This document shows positions 1 to 6,101 of a stretch of 6,101 nt of DNA, piece by piece. The stretch is from an uncultured Bacteroidota bacterium (GTDB taxonomy: Bacteria > Bacteroidota > Bacteroidia > B-17B0 > Aurantibacillaceae), in NCBI GenBank assembly GCA_937868675.1, contig CALMNJ010000645.1, positions 1 to 6,101 of the forward strand. The letters run 5' to 3'. The position numbers and the translations under genes were made by a program. The notes below the pieces were generated by a model, which did not search any database, was not told where the DNA came from, and saw only the letters and a list, made by a program, of their open reading frames with translations. The number at the start of each line of letters is the position of its first letter. The stretch's first letter is position 1.

Positions 1-1225
1 GAAAGAGCGTTAGTCCCAGTGTCGCAGGGTTTTCTTTCACGCCAACGGGTCCGCCAATTGTGTACCATATCGGCGACGTAACAATCCACTGTCCGTCTTT
101 TTGTTTTATTTCGGCAAAATAATAATACTCCTGTCCGCCGGTAATGCTATTGTCGGTAAATGCCGCCGTATTACTGTTTTTTACCGTGTACACAATCTCG
201 GCCCACAATCCGTTTGGATTCCCTTTAAAGCCGCGCCAAATTTTAATAGAGTCGGCATTTTCGCCATCAGGATCATTATGCACTACATTAAATGAAGGGA
301 AGGTACTGCCACTGACCACCGAGCCCATGATATTATTATCCAGATTAAAACTAATCTCTGCATTCGGATCGTCGCTGCCGTAAAAGTGCATTTGTTGCAT
401 GGCGGAATACAGATTGGCCCGTGTTAGTGTGGGAGCAATTATGACAAGCCGTCCACCATTGCTGCGTCCAAAGTTAGTATAATGGTTATCATGATCGTAT
501 CCTATACCCAGGTGATAACCAACGTAAAGCAGCCGCTTAAAATAATCGAAATAATTTCCGCTTGAATAATCGTCGTAAGTTGTATCGGTGCTAAAGGCAA
601 GGCCGCTCCTTAACGGAGTGCCAACAATGGCACTATCAAAAGTCGCATTGTATGATCCATAGGCCAGTGAAGTATTTGCATTACCATCCAGTGTATAATC
701 ACTGAATCCCGGATGTGCGAGATAACAAAAGGCGTTTGGGTTGTTTTTTACTTTGGTGAAGAAACCGGCATAATCCGTTTTTGCATTGTAGATGTCAAAA
801 TTGCTGCCACTCACTCCCGGCACTGAGGTTTCCCAGCCGATCAACTGATTAAAACCATACACAACGATGTGTCCGTTATAATTGGATGAAACACCATATT
901 CCAAACCAAACAGTGCCAGAAACGTTCCTTCATCGTTGGCAGCGTCCGCCATATTAAGCCCCGTTTGATAAAGCGGCTTTTTAAATCCGGGATTATGGGC
1001 GCTCGAGAAATGGTTGTGTTCCGAAATACCCAGGAAGTCAAAATTCTGACTCAATTTAGCATAGGCATAACTCCCGTCCGGTCTTCCGATGCCGGATGCT
1101 GTTGAATCTTTGTTGCCATCACTAAATCCTGTGTGTGAGTGAAGGTTACCAAAGTAATAATTATTGGTTTGCGCATGAAAAATTAGTGCGATGAGAATAA
1201 GAAAAACACTATACTGAAACTTCAT
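1..1225 (-). CDS. Secreted PHP-domain metallohydrolase, partial (3' end beyond the window)
   Basis: The frame is open from the ATG at 1225 to the left edge: 408 codons plus one base. Residues 1-18 form a signal peptide ending in FHAQ, a common Bacteroidota cleavage context. Residues ~25-285 carry the metal ligands expected of a PHP (polymerase and histidinol phosphatase) domain: NLHSHTGFSDG with H29 and H31, FLGISEHNH with E69 and H70, GLEYG with E109, NGHI with H119, YLAHPG with H171, and YDHDNH with D244/D246 and H248. Residues ~286-390 are a beta-rich domain ending in a YYYFAEIKQKDGQW...SPIWYTI pattern that I recall from CehA/McbA-type PHP hydrolases. The protein breaks off at VKENPATLGLTLF, which resembles the lead-in to a T9SS type A sorting domain (usually followed by PNP). 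Known for the family: metal-dependent hydrolysis of phosphoesters or related bonds. Inferred: a periplasmic, surface or secreted enzyme; substrate unknown. It follows the kelch gene after 125 bases and may or may not share its transcript. Confidence 0.88.
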   Translation of the reverse strand, partial: MKFQYSVFLILIALIFHAQTNNYYFGNLHSHTGFSDGNKDSTASGIGRPDGSYAYAKLSQNFDFLGISEHNHFSSAHNPGFKKPLYQTGLNMADAANDEGTFLALFGLEYGVSSNYNGHIVVYGFNQLIGWETSVPGVSGSNFDIYNAKTDYAGFFTKVKNNPNAFCYLAHPGFSDYTLDGNANTSLAYGSYNATFDSAIVGTPLRSGLAFSTDTTYDDYSSGNYFDYFKRLLYVGYHLGIGYDHDNHYTNFGRSNGGRLVIIAPTLTRANLYSAMQQMHFYGSDDPNAEISFNLDNNIMGSVVSGSTFPSFNVVHNDPDGENADSIKIWRGFKGNPNGLWAEIVYTVKNSNTAAFTDNSITGGQEYYYFAEIKQKDGQWIVTSPIWYTIGGPVGVKENPATLGLTLF

Positions 1226-1350
1226 GAATCCGTTTTAAGAAGTCCGAAAAAAGCCACTTAGAAGGTAAATTTACTTAAAAGTCCTATTGTTTTGCGAAAG
1301 CTTTTTTACAGAAGATTAAACAGACCTTCGTTAAGTTTTCATTTTGCAAT

Positions 1351-4050
1351 TCAACGGTTCGATATCCTGAATGTAGTTTCCTGAATTCCGTCAGAGATTT
1401 TTAGCAGATACAGGCCTTCGGTAAGCGTACTGGTTTGTATCTGGTTTTTTCCCGATACAAGGTCTTTCGTTATTAAAAGTTGTCCGAGCTCGTTAAATAA
1501 CAACAATTTGGCCGGGGAATTGGTTTCAACAAAAAAATGATCGCTTGATGGGTTCGGGTAAATTTTAATCATACCAAATTGGGAATTTTTACCTAAACCA
1601 GTGCAGGCATCTACGTTGATAATAGTGGTTACCGCCCCAACGCATCCATTCGCATCAGAACCAAAAACAGTGAAGGTGGTGGTTGCTCCCGGCGATATTA
1701 CAGGCGAGCCCGAACTGTAAGTGTAACTCAGCGCTCCGGAAGGAATTAGTGTGAACGAATCGCCGGAACAGATAGATCCACTATTGACGGATACAACTGG
1801 CAATGTATACACTCCGACAGACGACACGGTACTTGAAACGCAGCCAAACGAATTGGCACCATAAACAGTATATATTGTCGGGGCGCTGGGACTTACAACC
1901 GCCGATCCGCCGGAATACGTGTAAGAAACCCCTCCTGAAGGTGTTAACGTAAATGAATCGCCAATACAAACAGTACCATCATTCACCGAAATGGGAGAGG
2001 CGCTATACACCATAACGCTTACAACCGCAGGAGACGAGGAAACACATCCCATTGAGCTGGTACCCGTAACCAGATACAATGTATTGCTAGCCGGCGAAAC
2101 GGTTGCTGTTCCACCTGTGATGGAATACGTTGTTGCGCCGCCGGGAACAATAACAAATGAAGATCCAGTACAAACTGACCCGCTTGGAGCCGTAATCAAA
2201 GGTAACGGTGACACGGTTACCTGCGAAACAACGGCCTGAGTTGCTTCACACCCCTGAGCACTAGTTCCCGTTACAGTGTAACTTGTATTGGTGGTTGGGT
2301 ATACAACTTGTGAACCACCCGAAACAGAATAAGTTGCTGCACCTGAAGGAAGTATAACGAAGGGCGAACCGGAACAAATACTGCCGCTGTTTACACTAAG
2401 TGTTGGTGTGGGATTTACTGTTACGTTGAATGCTGTGCGGCTGGCGCTGGCAGAGCAACTAAATGATTCGGCATAAAAAGCGATTATGGAAGAACTGCCG
2501 GTGGCCGTGAGCGGAGCTGTGGCAAACAAACTCCCACTGCCAACAGCGTTTGTTGCTGTAGCCGACGGATACCAGTTTACACTGCTGGTTGAGCTTGCAC
2601 TAAGTGTGGCAGAAACACCACTACAGATGGATAGGCCAGAAACAGCGCTGATATTTAAAGGTGGGGCTGGAGCATTGCACACATCAAAACGCCACATATC
2701 ATTAAGGTATCCCAGGCTTGTGCTGGTTTGCCCGTACCCTCCATAAATCCATATCCTGCCATTACTGTCCATCCAGCTCATCTGGAGGTAACGACCCCCA
2801 GGGTTGTTTGTAGAAGCAGGCACCGTTTGAATTCCATAACTCCCGTTTTGGTTGGGCACACTTGATCCCCTCATCCACGTCCATTGATTTGTTGTTTTGT
2901 CATATTTCCAAAGGTCGTTTAATTTTGACGCTGAACTGGCCGAATAGCCATACCCTCCGAACAACCATAAATTCCCCAGATTATCTGAACCACAAGCGGT
3001 GGAATAGTATCGTGCCCCCGGGTCATTGTTAGAAGCAGCAACTCCCTGTGACCCATACCAGCCGAAAGAATTTGGTGTTCCCGGCCCGCGCATCCAGGTC
3101 CAGTTACCGGTACTTACACTATATTTCCATAGATCGTTGGTTAAAGTCAACACGGTACTGGTTATCGTTCCATAACCACCAAATAACCAAAAGTCTCCGT
3201 TTACATCACTCCAACTCACCGGAGCGCGCATTCCTCCGGGCATAACAGTTGGTGAAGCCACTGTAACCGTGCCGTATATACCGGTCTGATCAAGTACATT
3301 CGAACCCTTCATCCACACCCAGTTGCCAGTACTCACCTCATATTTCCATAGATCGTTCAGGTTTCCTACTGTGGCAGTGTTTGCTGCATACCCATAACCA
3401 CCAAACAACCAGAGATTCCCTGTATTATCTTTAAATGGAGTATAACCGAACCGTCCGCCCGGCATATTTGAAGGGCTCGCTACTGCCTGTGTGCCATAAC
3501 TGCCTGCGTTGTTGGCACTATTGGGACCTTTCATCCAGGTCCACAAGTTGGTAGAAGGATTATATTTCCACAAGTCAGAGAGATATCCAGTAGTGTTTGC
3601 GGCATAACCAGAACCTCCAAAAAGCCATAAGTTTCCGCTGTTATCTGTCCAGGAACTGCATAAATAGCGCCCTCCGGGGGTGTTCGGCGTGCTTGGTGTA
3701 TTTACACTTCCATATACCCCATAATGGTTCGGCGTTCCGCTACCTTTCACCCAGGTCCACTCGTTGGTTGAAGGGATGTACTTCCAAAGATCACTGTTAT
3801 AGCCGTAGCCTGAGCAATAGCCGCCAAACAACCAAAGGTTTCCGCTATTGTCTGTCCAGGTGGCGGCACCGTATAGATTTCCTGGTGTATTGGAGCCGGA
3901 TGGCACGGACTGTATGCCAAAAGCCGGCAATACATTGGTATTGGTACTTGAACCGTTCATCCAGGCCCAATTATTTTGAGCATAAATTGTTTTTCCCAAT
4001 AAACAGGAAGCAAAAAGTACAGTTAGTGTTAATCTGTTAAGCTTTTTCAT
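1351..4050 (-). CDS. Secreted kelch-propeller / Ig-like repeat protein with T9SS sorting domain
   Basis: The protein has 899 residues. Signal peptide: residues 1-25 (KKLNR, a hydrophobic core, then IYAQ). Residues 28-457 form six kelch-type blades of 70-74 residues. Each has a PGGR-like turn, a [NDR]xWLFGG strand (GG at 76, 145, 217, 291, 365, 437), an LNDLWKY strand and usually a WTWM strand. Residues 464-550 are an Ig-like domain (C476, C532). Residues 551-815 are four Ig-like repeats. Residues 828-899 are a T9SS type A sorting domain (IKIYPNPSS at the start, TEGLYLLKI near the end). Start choice: the frame extends to a TTG at 4095, but that lies upstream of the predicted -7 box, and the ATG at 4050 begins a proper signal peptide. 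There is no Shine-Dalgarno sequence, as is usual in this phylum. Known: such proteins cross the outer membrane by T9SS and are anchored or released. Inferred role: adhesion or glycan/protein binding; no catalytic residues recognised. It is not a catalytic galactose oxidase on present evidence. Confidence 0.93.
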   Translation of the reverse strand: MKKLNRLTLTVLFASCLLGKTIYAQNNWAWMNGSSTNTNVLPAFGIQSVPSGSNTPGNLYGAATWTDNSGNLWLFGGYCSGYGYNSDLWKYIPSTNEWTWVKGSGTPNHYGVYGSVNTPSTPNTPGGRYLCSSWTDNSGNLWLFGGSGYAANTTGYLSDLWKYNPSTNLWTWMKGPNSANNAGSYGTQAVASPSNMPGGRFGYTPFKDNTGNLWLFGGYGYAANTATVGNLNDLWKYEVSTGNWVWMKGSNVLDQTGIYGTVTVASPTVMPGGMRAPVSWSDVNGDFWLFGGYGTITSTVLTLTNDLWKYSVSTGNWTWMRGPGTPNSFGWYGSQGVAASNNDPGARYYSTACGSDNLGNLWLFGGYGYSASSASKLNDLWKYDKTTNQWTWMRGSSVPNQNGSYGIQTVPASTNNPGGRYLQMSWMDSNGRIWIYGGYGQTSTSLGYLNDMWRFDVCNAPAPPLNISAVSGLSICSGVSATLSASSTSSVNWYPSATATNAVGSGSLFATAPLTATGSSSIIAFYAESFSCSASASRTAFNVTVNPTPTLSVNSGSICSGSPFVILPSGAATYSVSGGSQVVYPTTNTSYTVTGTSAQGCEATQAVVSQVTVSPLPLITAPSGSVCTGSSFVIVPGGATTYSITGGTATVSPASNTLYLVTGTSSMGCVSSSPAVVSVMVYSASPISVNDGTVCIGDSFTLTPSGGVSYTYSGGSAVVSPSAPTIYTVYGANSFGCVSSTVSSVGVYTLPVVSVNSGSICSGDSFTLIPSGALSYTYSSGSPVISPGATTTFTVFGSDANGCVGAVTTIINVDACTGLGKNSQFGMIKIYPNPSSDHFFVETNSPAKLLLFNELGQLLITKDLVSGKNQIQTSTLTEGLYLLKISDGIQETTFRISNR
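1354..1569 (-). other. T9SS type A C-terminal sorting domain (within the kelch protein)
   Basis: Residues 828-899 begin IKIYPNPSSDHFFVE, continue through a LLLFNELGQLL strand and NQIQTSTLTEGLYLLKI, and end ETTFRISNR. This order (PNP motif, LFNxxGQ, GLYLLKI) is characteristic of the type A sorting signal read by the type IX secretion machinery. It is expected to be cleaved at the cell surface. Confidence 0.92.
1606..2400 (-). repeat. Four tandem Ig-like repeats with invariant Cys spacing
   Basis: Residues 551-815 hold four copies of a 66-68 residue module: SVNSGSICSGxSFxLxPSG, then a YS/TYSGG turn, VSP, a TYTVxG strand and a GC motif. Cysteine pairs are C559/C601, C627/C669, C695/C737 and C761/C803, each exactly 42 apart, which suggests one disulfide per domain. 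The arrangement resembles the PKD/Ig-like stalks common in Bacteroidota T9SS cargo proteins. A longer, divergent Ig-like domain (residues 464-550, C476/C532) joins them to the propeller. Confidence 0.85.
2680..3969 (-). repeat. Six tandem kelch blades inside the large secreted protein
   Basis: Six protein repeats of 70-74 residues cover residues 28-457. WxW[MV] strands begin at residues 28, 98, 170, 244, 317 and 390, and the GG of each blade falls about 47-48 residues later. The sixth blade ends at DMWRFDVC without its own WxWM strand, while the N-terminus has an extra one (WAWM, residues 28-31). This suggests the N-terminal strand completes the last blade, the usual closure of a propeller. 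The copies have diverged, so the DNA repeat is only approximate (about 210-222 bases). Confidence 0.88.
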
Positions 4051-4083
4051 AATGTACCGTTTTTTCCGAAGGAGAATGTTAAT

Positions 4084-4114
4084 CAAACTTATCAAAAATA
4101 TTTAGTAAAACAAA
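4084..4114 (-). promoter_or_regulatory. Bacteroidota-type promoter for the kelch gene
   Basis: On the minus strand a -33 box TTTG (4114-4111) is followed by 19 bases and then TAAGTTTG (4091-4084), an exact match to the Bacteroidota -7 consensus TAnnTTTG at the expected spacing. Transcription would start near 4077-4080, giving a leader of about 30 bases before the ATG at 4050. A second -7-like octamer, TATTTTTG, lies a few bases upstream but has no well-spaced -33 partner. Confidence 0.7.
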
Positions 4115-4185
4115 TAGTTTGTTTCGTCTTTATTGATCGCAACAAACAGAATTCTGCGATTTCATTTGCTGAAAGATTTATTGGT

Positions 4186-4228
4186 TCACTGTTTGTGAAT
4201 TCAGTGATCTGTAACGAAATGCAGATCA
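4186..4228 (-). other. Two overlapping inverted repeats at the ispF 3' end
   Basis: One pair has arms TGATCTG (4205-4211) and CAGATCA (4222-4228) with a 10-base loop; its right arm contains the ispF stop codon. A second pair has arms TCACTG (4186-4191) and CAGTGA (4202-4207), also with a 10-base loop. The two share bases 4205-4207, so they cannot both form fully. Neither is followed by a U-tract on the minus strand, so a standard intrinsic terminator is not supported. They may weakly stabilise or end the pgk-ispF transcript. Confidence 0.3.
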
Positions 4229-4705
4229 GGCGCGACTGATGAGGGCTACAGCAAAGGCATTCACGCCCTCGCCCCTGCCCACATAGCCCAGTTTTTCGTT
4301 GGTAGTAGCCTTTATAGAAACCTCATCCTCACTTACCTCAAGTATGGGAGCAATTACCGCCTGCATTGCTTTTATGTGCGGATTAACTTTTGGAGCTTCC
4401 ATGGCAAGTGTTGCGTCAATGTTTTCTACTGAATATCCTTTTTCTTTCAGGAGCCTTACCACTTCGCGCAACAACTGTTTGCTGTCGGCGCCTTTATATT
4501 TTGGATCGGTATTCGGAAAATGAAAGCCGATGTCACGCAGGTTGGCTGCGCCGAGCAGCGCATCACAAATGGCATGCAGCAGCACATCGGCATCGCTGTG
4601 GCCCACACAACCTTTGTCGAAGTTAATTTTTACGCCACCCAGCCAAAGCTCCCTGCTTTCACCAAGCGGATGCACATCATAACCAAAGCCAACCCGTGTT
4701 TTCAT
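4226..4705 (-). CDS. ispF: 2-C-methyl-D-erythritol 2,4-cyclodiphosphate synthase
   Basis: The 159-residue protein has the family's normal length and aligns end to end with IspF as I recall the E. coli sequence, offset by two residues. It is a cytoplasmic enzyme of the MEP isoprenoid pathway that cyclises CDP-methylerythritol 2-phosphate to the 2,4-cyclodiphosphate, releasing CMP; the family works as a trimer. Visible motifs: GFGYDVH with metal ligands D10 and H12, GHSDADVLLH with H36, D38 and metal ligand H44, LRDIG with D58, FPNTDPKYKGADS, EAPK (103-106), and the nucleotide-binding ATTNEKLGYVGRGEG with T134, T135 and E137. No key residue is missing. The ATG at 4705 lies four bases after the stop of the small upstream gene, so it is probably the third cistron of a pgk operon; no Shine-Dalgarno sequence is visible in the AT-rich lead-in. 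Confidence 0.97.
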   Translation of the reverse strand: MKTRVGFGYDVHPLGESRELWLGGVKINFDKGCVGHSDADVLLHAICDALLGAANLRDIGFHFPNTDPKYKGADSKQLLREVVRLLKEKGYSVENIDATLAMEAPKVNPHIKAMQAVIAPILEVSEDEVSIKATTNEKLGYVGRGEGVNAFAVALISRA

Positions 4706-4709
4706 TCGT

Positions 4710-4895
4710 TTATTTTAGATAACATTTTGTGTCGCCGCCCGAAAGCGCTTCGCACTTCTTTTTTGCCGAATACTTTGATGCCTTTACCGTGCCTGCATCG
4801 TAAGTTCCGTTTGCGTTTTTGCATTCACAATGCCGGTCCTTAACGCAACACGTAAACATCAACGCAAACCATATGCAGCCGGCTAAATGTTTCAT
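4710..4895 (-). CDS. Small Cys-rich exported or lipoprotein-like protein, function unknown
   Basis: The 61-residue product has a short N-terminal hydrophobic stretch (MKHLAGCIWFALMFT) ending in C16-C17, followed by a polar mature part with C23, C25, C48 and C58. The layout CVKDRHCEC ... KYSAKKKCEAL ... KCYLK resembles small Bacteroidota lipoproteins I recall with a lipid-accepting Cys, a CxC pair, a lysine-rich xAKxxC segment and a C-terminal C-x-L. By that comparison C17 would be lipidated, though the residues before it (F-T-C) are a poor lipobox, so a cleaved secreted peptide or membrane-anchored protein is also possible. The gene is credible despite its size: its ATG shares a base with the pgk stop (TGATG at 4897-4893) and its TAA ends four bases before ispF. 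This implies translational coupling to pgk. I do not recognise a function. Confidence 0.75.
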   Translation of the reverse strand: MKHLAGCIWFALMFTCCVKDRHCECKNANGTYDAGTVKASKYSAKKKCEALSGGDTKCYLK

Positions 4896-6088
4896 CAGGC
4901 ACCAATGGCTTCCACTCCCGGTAAAGTTCCCTGTTCAATGTATTCAAGCAAAGCACCACCGCCTGTACTTACATAACTTACCTGTGATGCGAGATTGTAT
5001 TTATTAATTGCAGCAACGCTGTCGCCGCCGCCAATAAGGGTATAAGCACCGTGTTTGGTTGATTCCACAATATCATACGCGGCCTGTTTGGTTCCGGCTT
5101 CAAAATTGCTCATTTCAAAAACCCCCATGGGGCCGTTCCACAAAATGGTTTTTGAATTTTTAATGATGTCGCCAAATGTTTTTATTGTTTTGGGGCCAAT
5201 ATCGAGGCCCATCCATCCATCGGGAATAGCATTAATATCACTCTCCCTTTTGTTTGCGTCGTTGGCAAAGTTATCTGCTATTATCGCATCAACGGGGATG
5301 CACAAGTTTACACCTTTGTCTTTGGCCTTGTTTAGCAACTCCCGTGCAATTTCCAGACGATCGTCTTCACACAACGATTTGCCAATGTTTCCGCCAAGAG
5401 CCTTTACAAACGTGAAAGCCATGCCGCCGCCAATGAGTATATTATTGGCTTTATTCATCAATTGCTCAATGATGAGAATCTTGTCGCTTACTTTGGCCCC
5501 GCCTACAATAGCGGTGAATGGTTTTTGTGATTCATTAAGCACTTTATCTATGCTGGCCACTTCACCCGCCATTACATAACCAAAGCATTTGTGTTCTGCA
5601 TCAAAATAGTTTGCCATCACAGCCGTTGAAGCGTGCGCTCGATGCGCGGTGCCGAAGGCATCGTTTACATATACATCACCATGCTTCGATAGTTTTTGAG
5701 CAAATTCCTCATTGCCTTTTTCCTCTTCTTTATAAAAGCGAAGATTTTCCAGCAACAGCACTTCTCCACTCTTAAGGGCCGATGACCCGGCAAACGCGCC
5801 GGCACCAATACAATCATCGGCAAACTTTACAGGAACGCCCAGTTGTTTGCTCACTTCGCTTACAATATGCTTTAACGAGTATTTGTTGGTGGGCCCTTCT
5901 TTTGGCCTGCCCAGATGGCTCATCAACACCAGGCTTCCCCCATCGGAAAGAATTTTTTTAAGGGTTGGTATGGCCGCCCGTATCCGTGTGGTATCGGTTA
6001 CCTCAAAAGCTTCATTCAGGGGCACATTAAAGTCAACGCGGATCACCGCACGTTTGTTTTTGAAATTGATGGAATCAACTGTTTTCAT
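4895..6088 (-). CDS. pgk: Phosphoglycerate kinase
   Basis: The 397-residue protein has normal length for bacterial Pgk. It is a cytoplasmic glycolytic/gluconeogenic enzyme that transfers a phosphate between 1,3-bisphosphoglycerate and ADP, giving 3-phosphoglycerate and ATP. Diagnostic motifs in order: RVDFNVP (17-23), TRIRAAIPT with R35 and R37, SHLGRP (57-62), LLLENLRF (111-118), NDAFGTAHR (142-150), GGAKVSDK (196-203), the hinge and nucleotide region WNGPMGVFE (317-325), GGGDS (353-357) and STGGGA (374-379). Both lobes are complete and no key residue is missing. The ATG at 6088 gives the standard Pgk N-terminus. Only 13 bases of upstream sequence remain (AT-rich, no Shine-Dalgarno), so its promoter, or any upstream partner, is outside the window. 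Its stop overlaps the next start, making it the first visible cistron of a three-gene unit. Confidence 0.98.
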   Translation of the reverse strand: MKTVDSINFKNKRAVIRVDFNVPLNEAFEVTDTTRIRAAIPTLKKILSDGGSLVLMSHLGRPKEGPTNKYSLKHIVSEVSKQLGVPVKFADDCIGAGAFAGSSALKSGEVLLLENLRFYKEEEKGNEEFAQKLSKHGDVYVNDAFGTAHRAHASTAVMANYFDAEHKCFGYVMAGEVASIDKVLNESQKPFTAIVGGAKVSDKILIIEQLMNKANNILIGGGMAFTFVKALGGNIGKSLCEDDRLEIARELLNKAKDKGVNLCIPVDAIIADNFANDANKRESDINAIPDGWMGLDIGPKTIKTFGDIIKNSKTILWNGPMGVFEMSNFEAGTKQAAYDIVESTKHGAYTLIGGGDSVAAINKYNLASQVSYVSTGGGALLEYIEQGTLPGVEAIGA

Positions 6089-6101
6089 ACTCGGTTTAAA
6101 A

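Noticed and set aside
841..1041. A 66-codon minus-strand frame
   Set aside because: It is in a different frame inside the PHP-domain gene, whose frame is intact through all expected metal-ligand motifs.
1226..1350. Possible terminator or promoter in the gap between the kelch and PHP genes
   Set aside because: The palindromes GTAAATTTAC (1265-1274) and AAAGCTTT (1297-1304) have no loop, the GAAG/CTTC pair is only four bases, and the best -7-like octamer, TAAATTTA, misses the final G and lacks a well-spaced -33 box.
2680..3969. Regular repeats considered as a CRISPR array or satellite DNA
   Set aside because: The period of about 210-222 bases, an open frame throughout and diverged copies encoding kelch blades explain them as protein repeats.
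3391..3970. Galactose oxidase identity for the kelch protein
   Set aside because: Kelch blades alone do not make the enzyme; I could not recognise the copper ligands or the Cys-Tyr cofactor environment, and the six-blade layout with Ig-like stalk fits a non-catalytic binding protein better.
3597..4040. A 147-codon plus-strand open frame
   Set aside because: Antisense to the first kelch blades and signal peptide; its Ser/Arg/His-rich product is what the reverse of the repeat codons gives.
4051..4095. A 15-codon N-terminal extension of the kelch protein from a TTG
   Set aside because: It would place charged residues before the signal peptide and begin upstream of the predicted -7 box and transcription start.
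4520..4843. A 107-codon plus-strand open frame across the ispF start and the small gene
   Set aside because: Antisense to two genes that fit the operon; no domain recognised and no promoter ahead of it.
5055..5579. A 174-codon plus-strand open frame
   Set aside because: It lies wholly antisense to pgk, whose motifs are continuous there; the product has no recognisable domain and low-complexity composition typical of an antisense shadow.

Overview
All five genes lie on the minus strand, so transcription runs from high to low coordinates. The window looks like a chromosomal piece of a Bacteroidota (Bacteroidia-type) genome. Three things point there: a type IX secretion system (T9SS) C-terminal sorting domain on the large kelch protein and what looks like the start of one on the partial PHP protein; a textbook Bacteroidota promoter (TTTG-N19-TAAGTTTG) ahead of the kelch gene; and start codons in AT-rich leaders with no Shine-Dalgarno sequence. 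No mobile element, tRNA, rRNA or CRISPR array is visible.

Region 1 (6088 down to 4226) is a tight housekeeping cluster: phosphoglycerate kinase (pgk), a 61-residue cysteine-rich exported or lipoprotein-like protein whose ATG overlaps the pgk stop as TGATG, and ispF of the MEP isoprenoid pathway four bases further on. The spacing says one transcript. The small middle protein is the least understood item in the window.

Region 2 (4225-4051) is a 175-base gap with two overlapping inverted repeats at the end of ispF and the promoter of the next gene. Region 3 (4050-1351) encodes an 899-residue secreted protein: signal peptide, a six-bladed kelch-type propeller apparently closed by its own N-terminal strand, one Ig-like domain, four further Ig-like repeats with identical 42-residue Cys-Cys spacing, and a T9SS type A sorting domain.

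Region 4 (1350-1226) is a 125-base gap with no convincing terminator or promoter. Region 5 (1225 to the left edge) is the first 408 codons of a secreted PHP-family metal-dependent hydrolase/phosphoesterase-like protein, cut by the window edge at what looks like the start of its own T9SS sorting domain.

Together: a cytoplasmic central-metabolism operon followed by two predicted T9SS cargo genes, one adhesive or structural and one probably enzymatic. I do not see convincing evidence of a wholly new system. The most open questions are the small coupled Cys-rich protein and the roles of the two secreted proteins.
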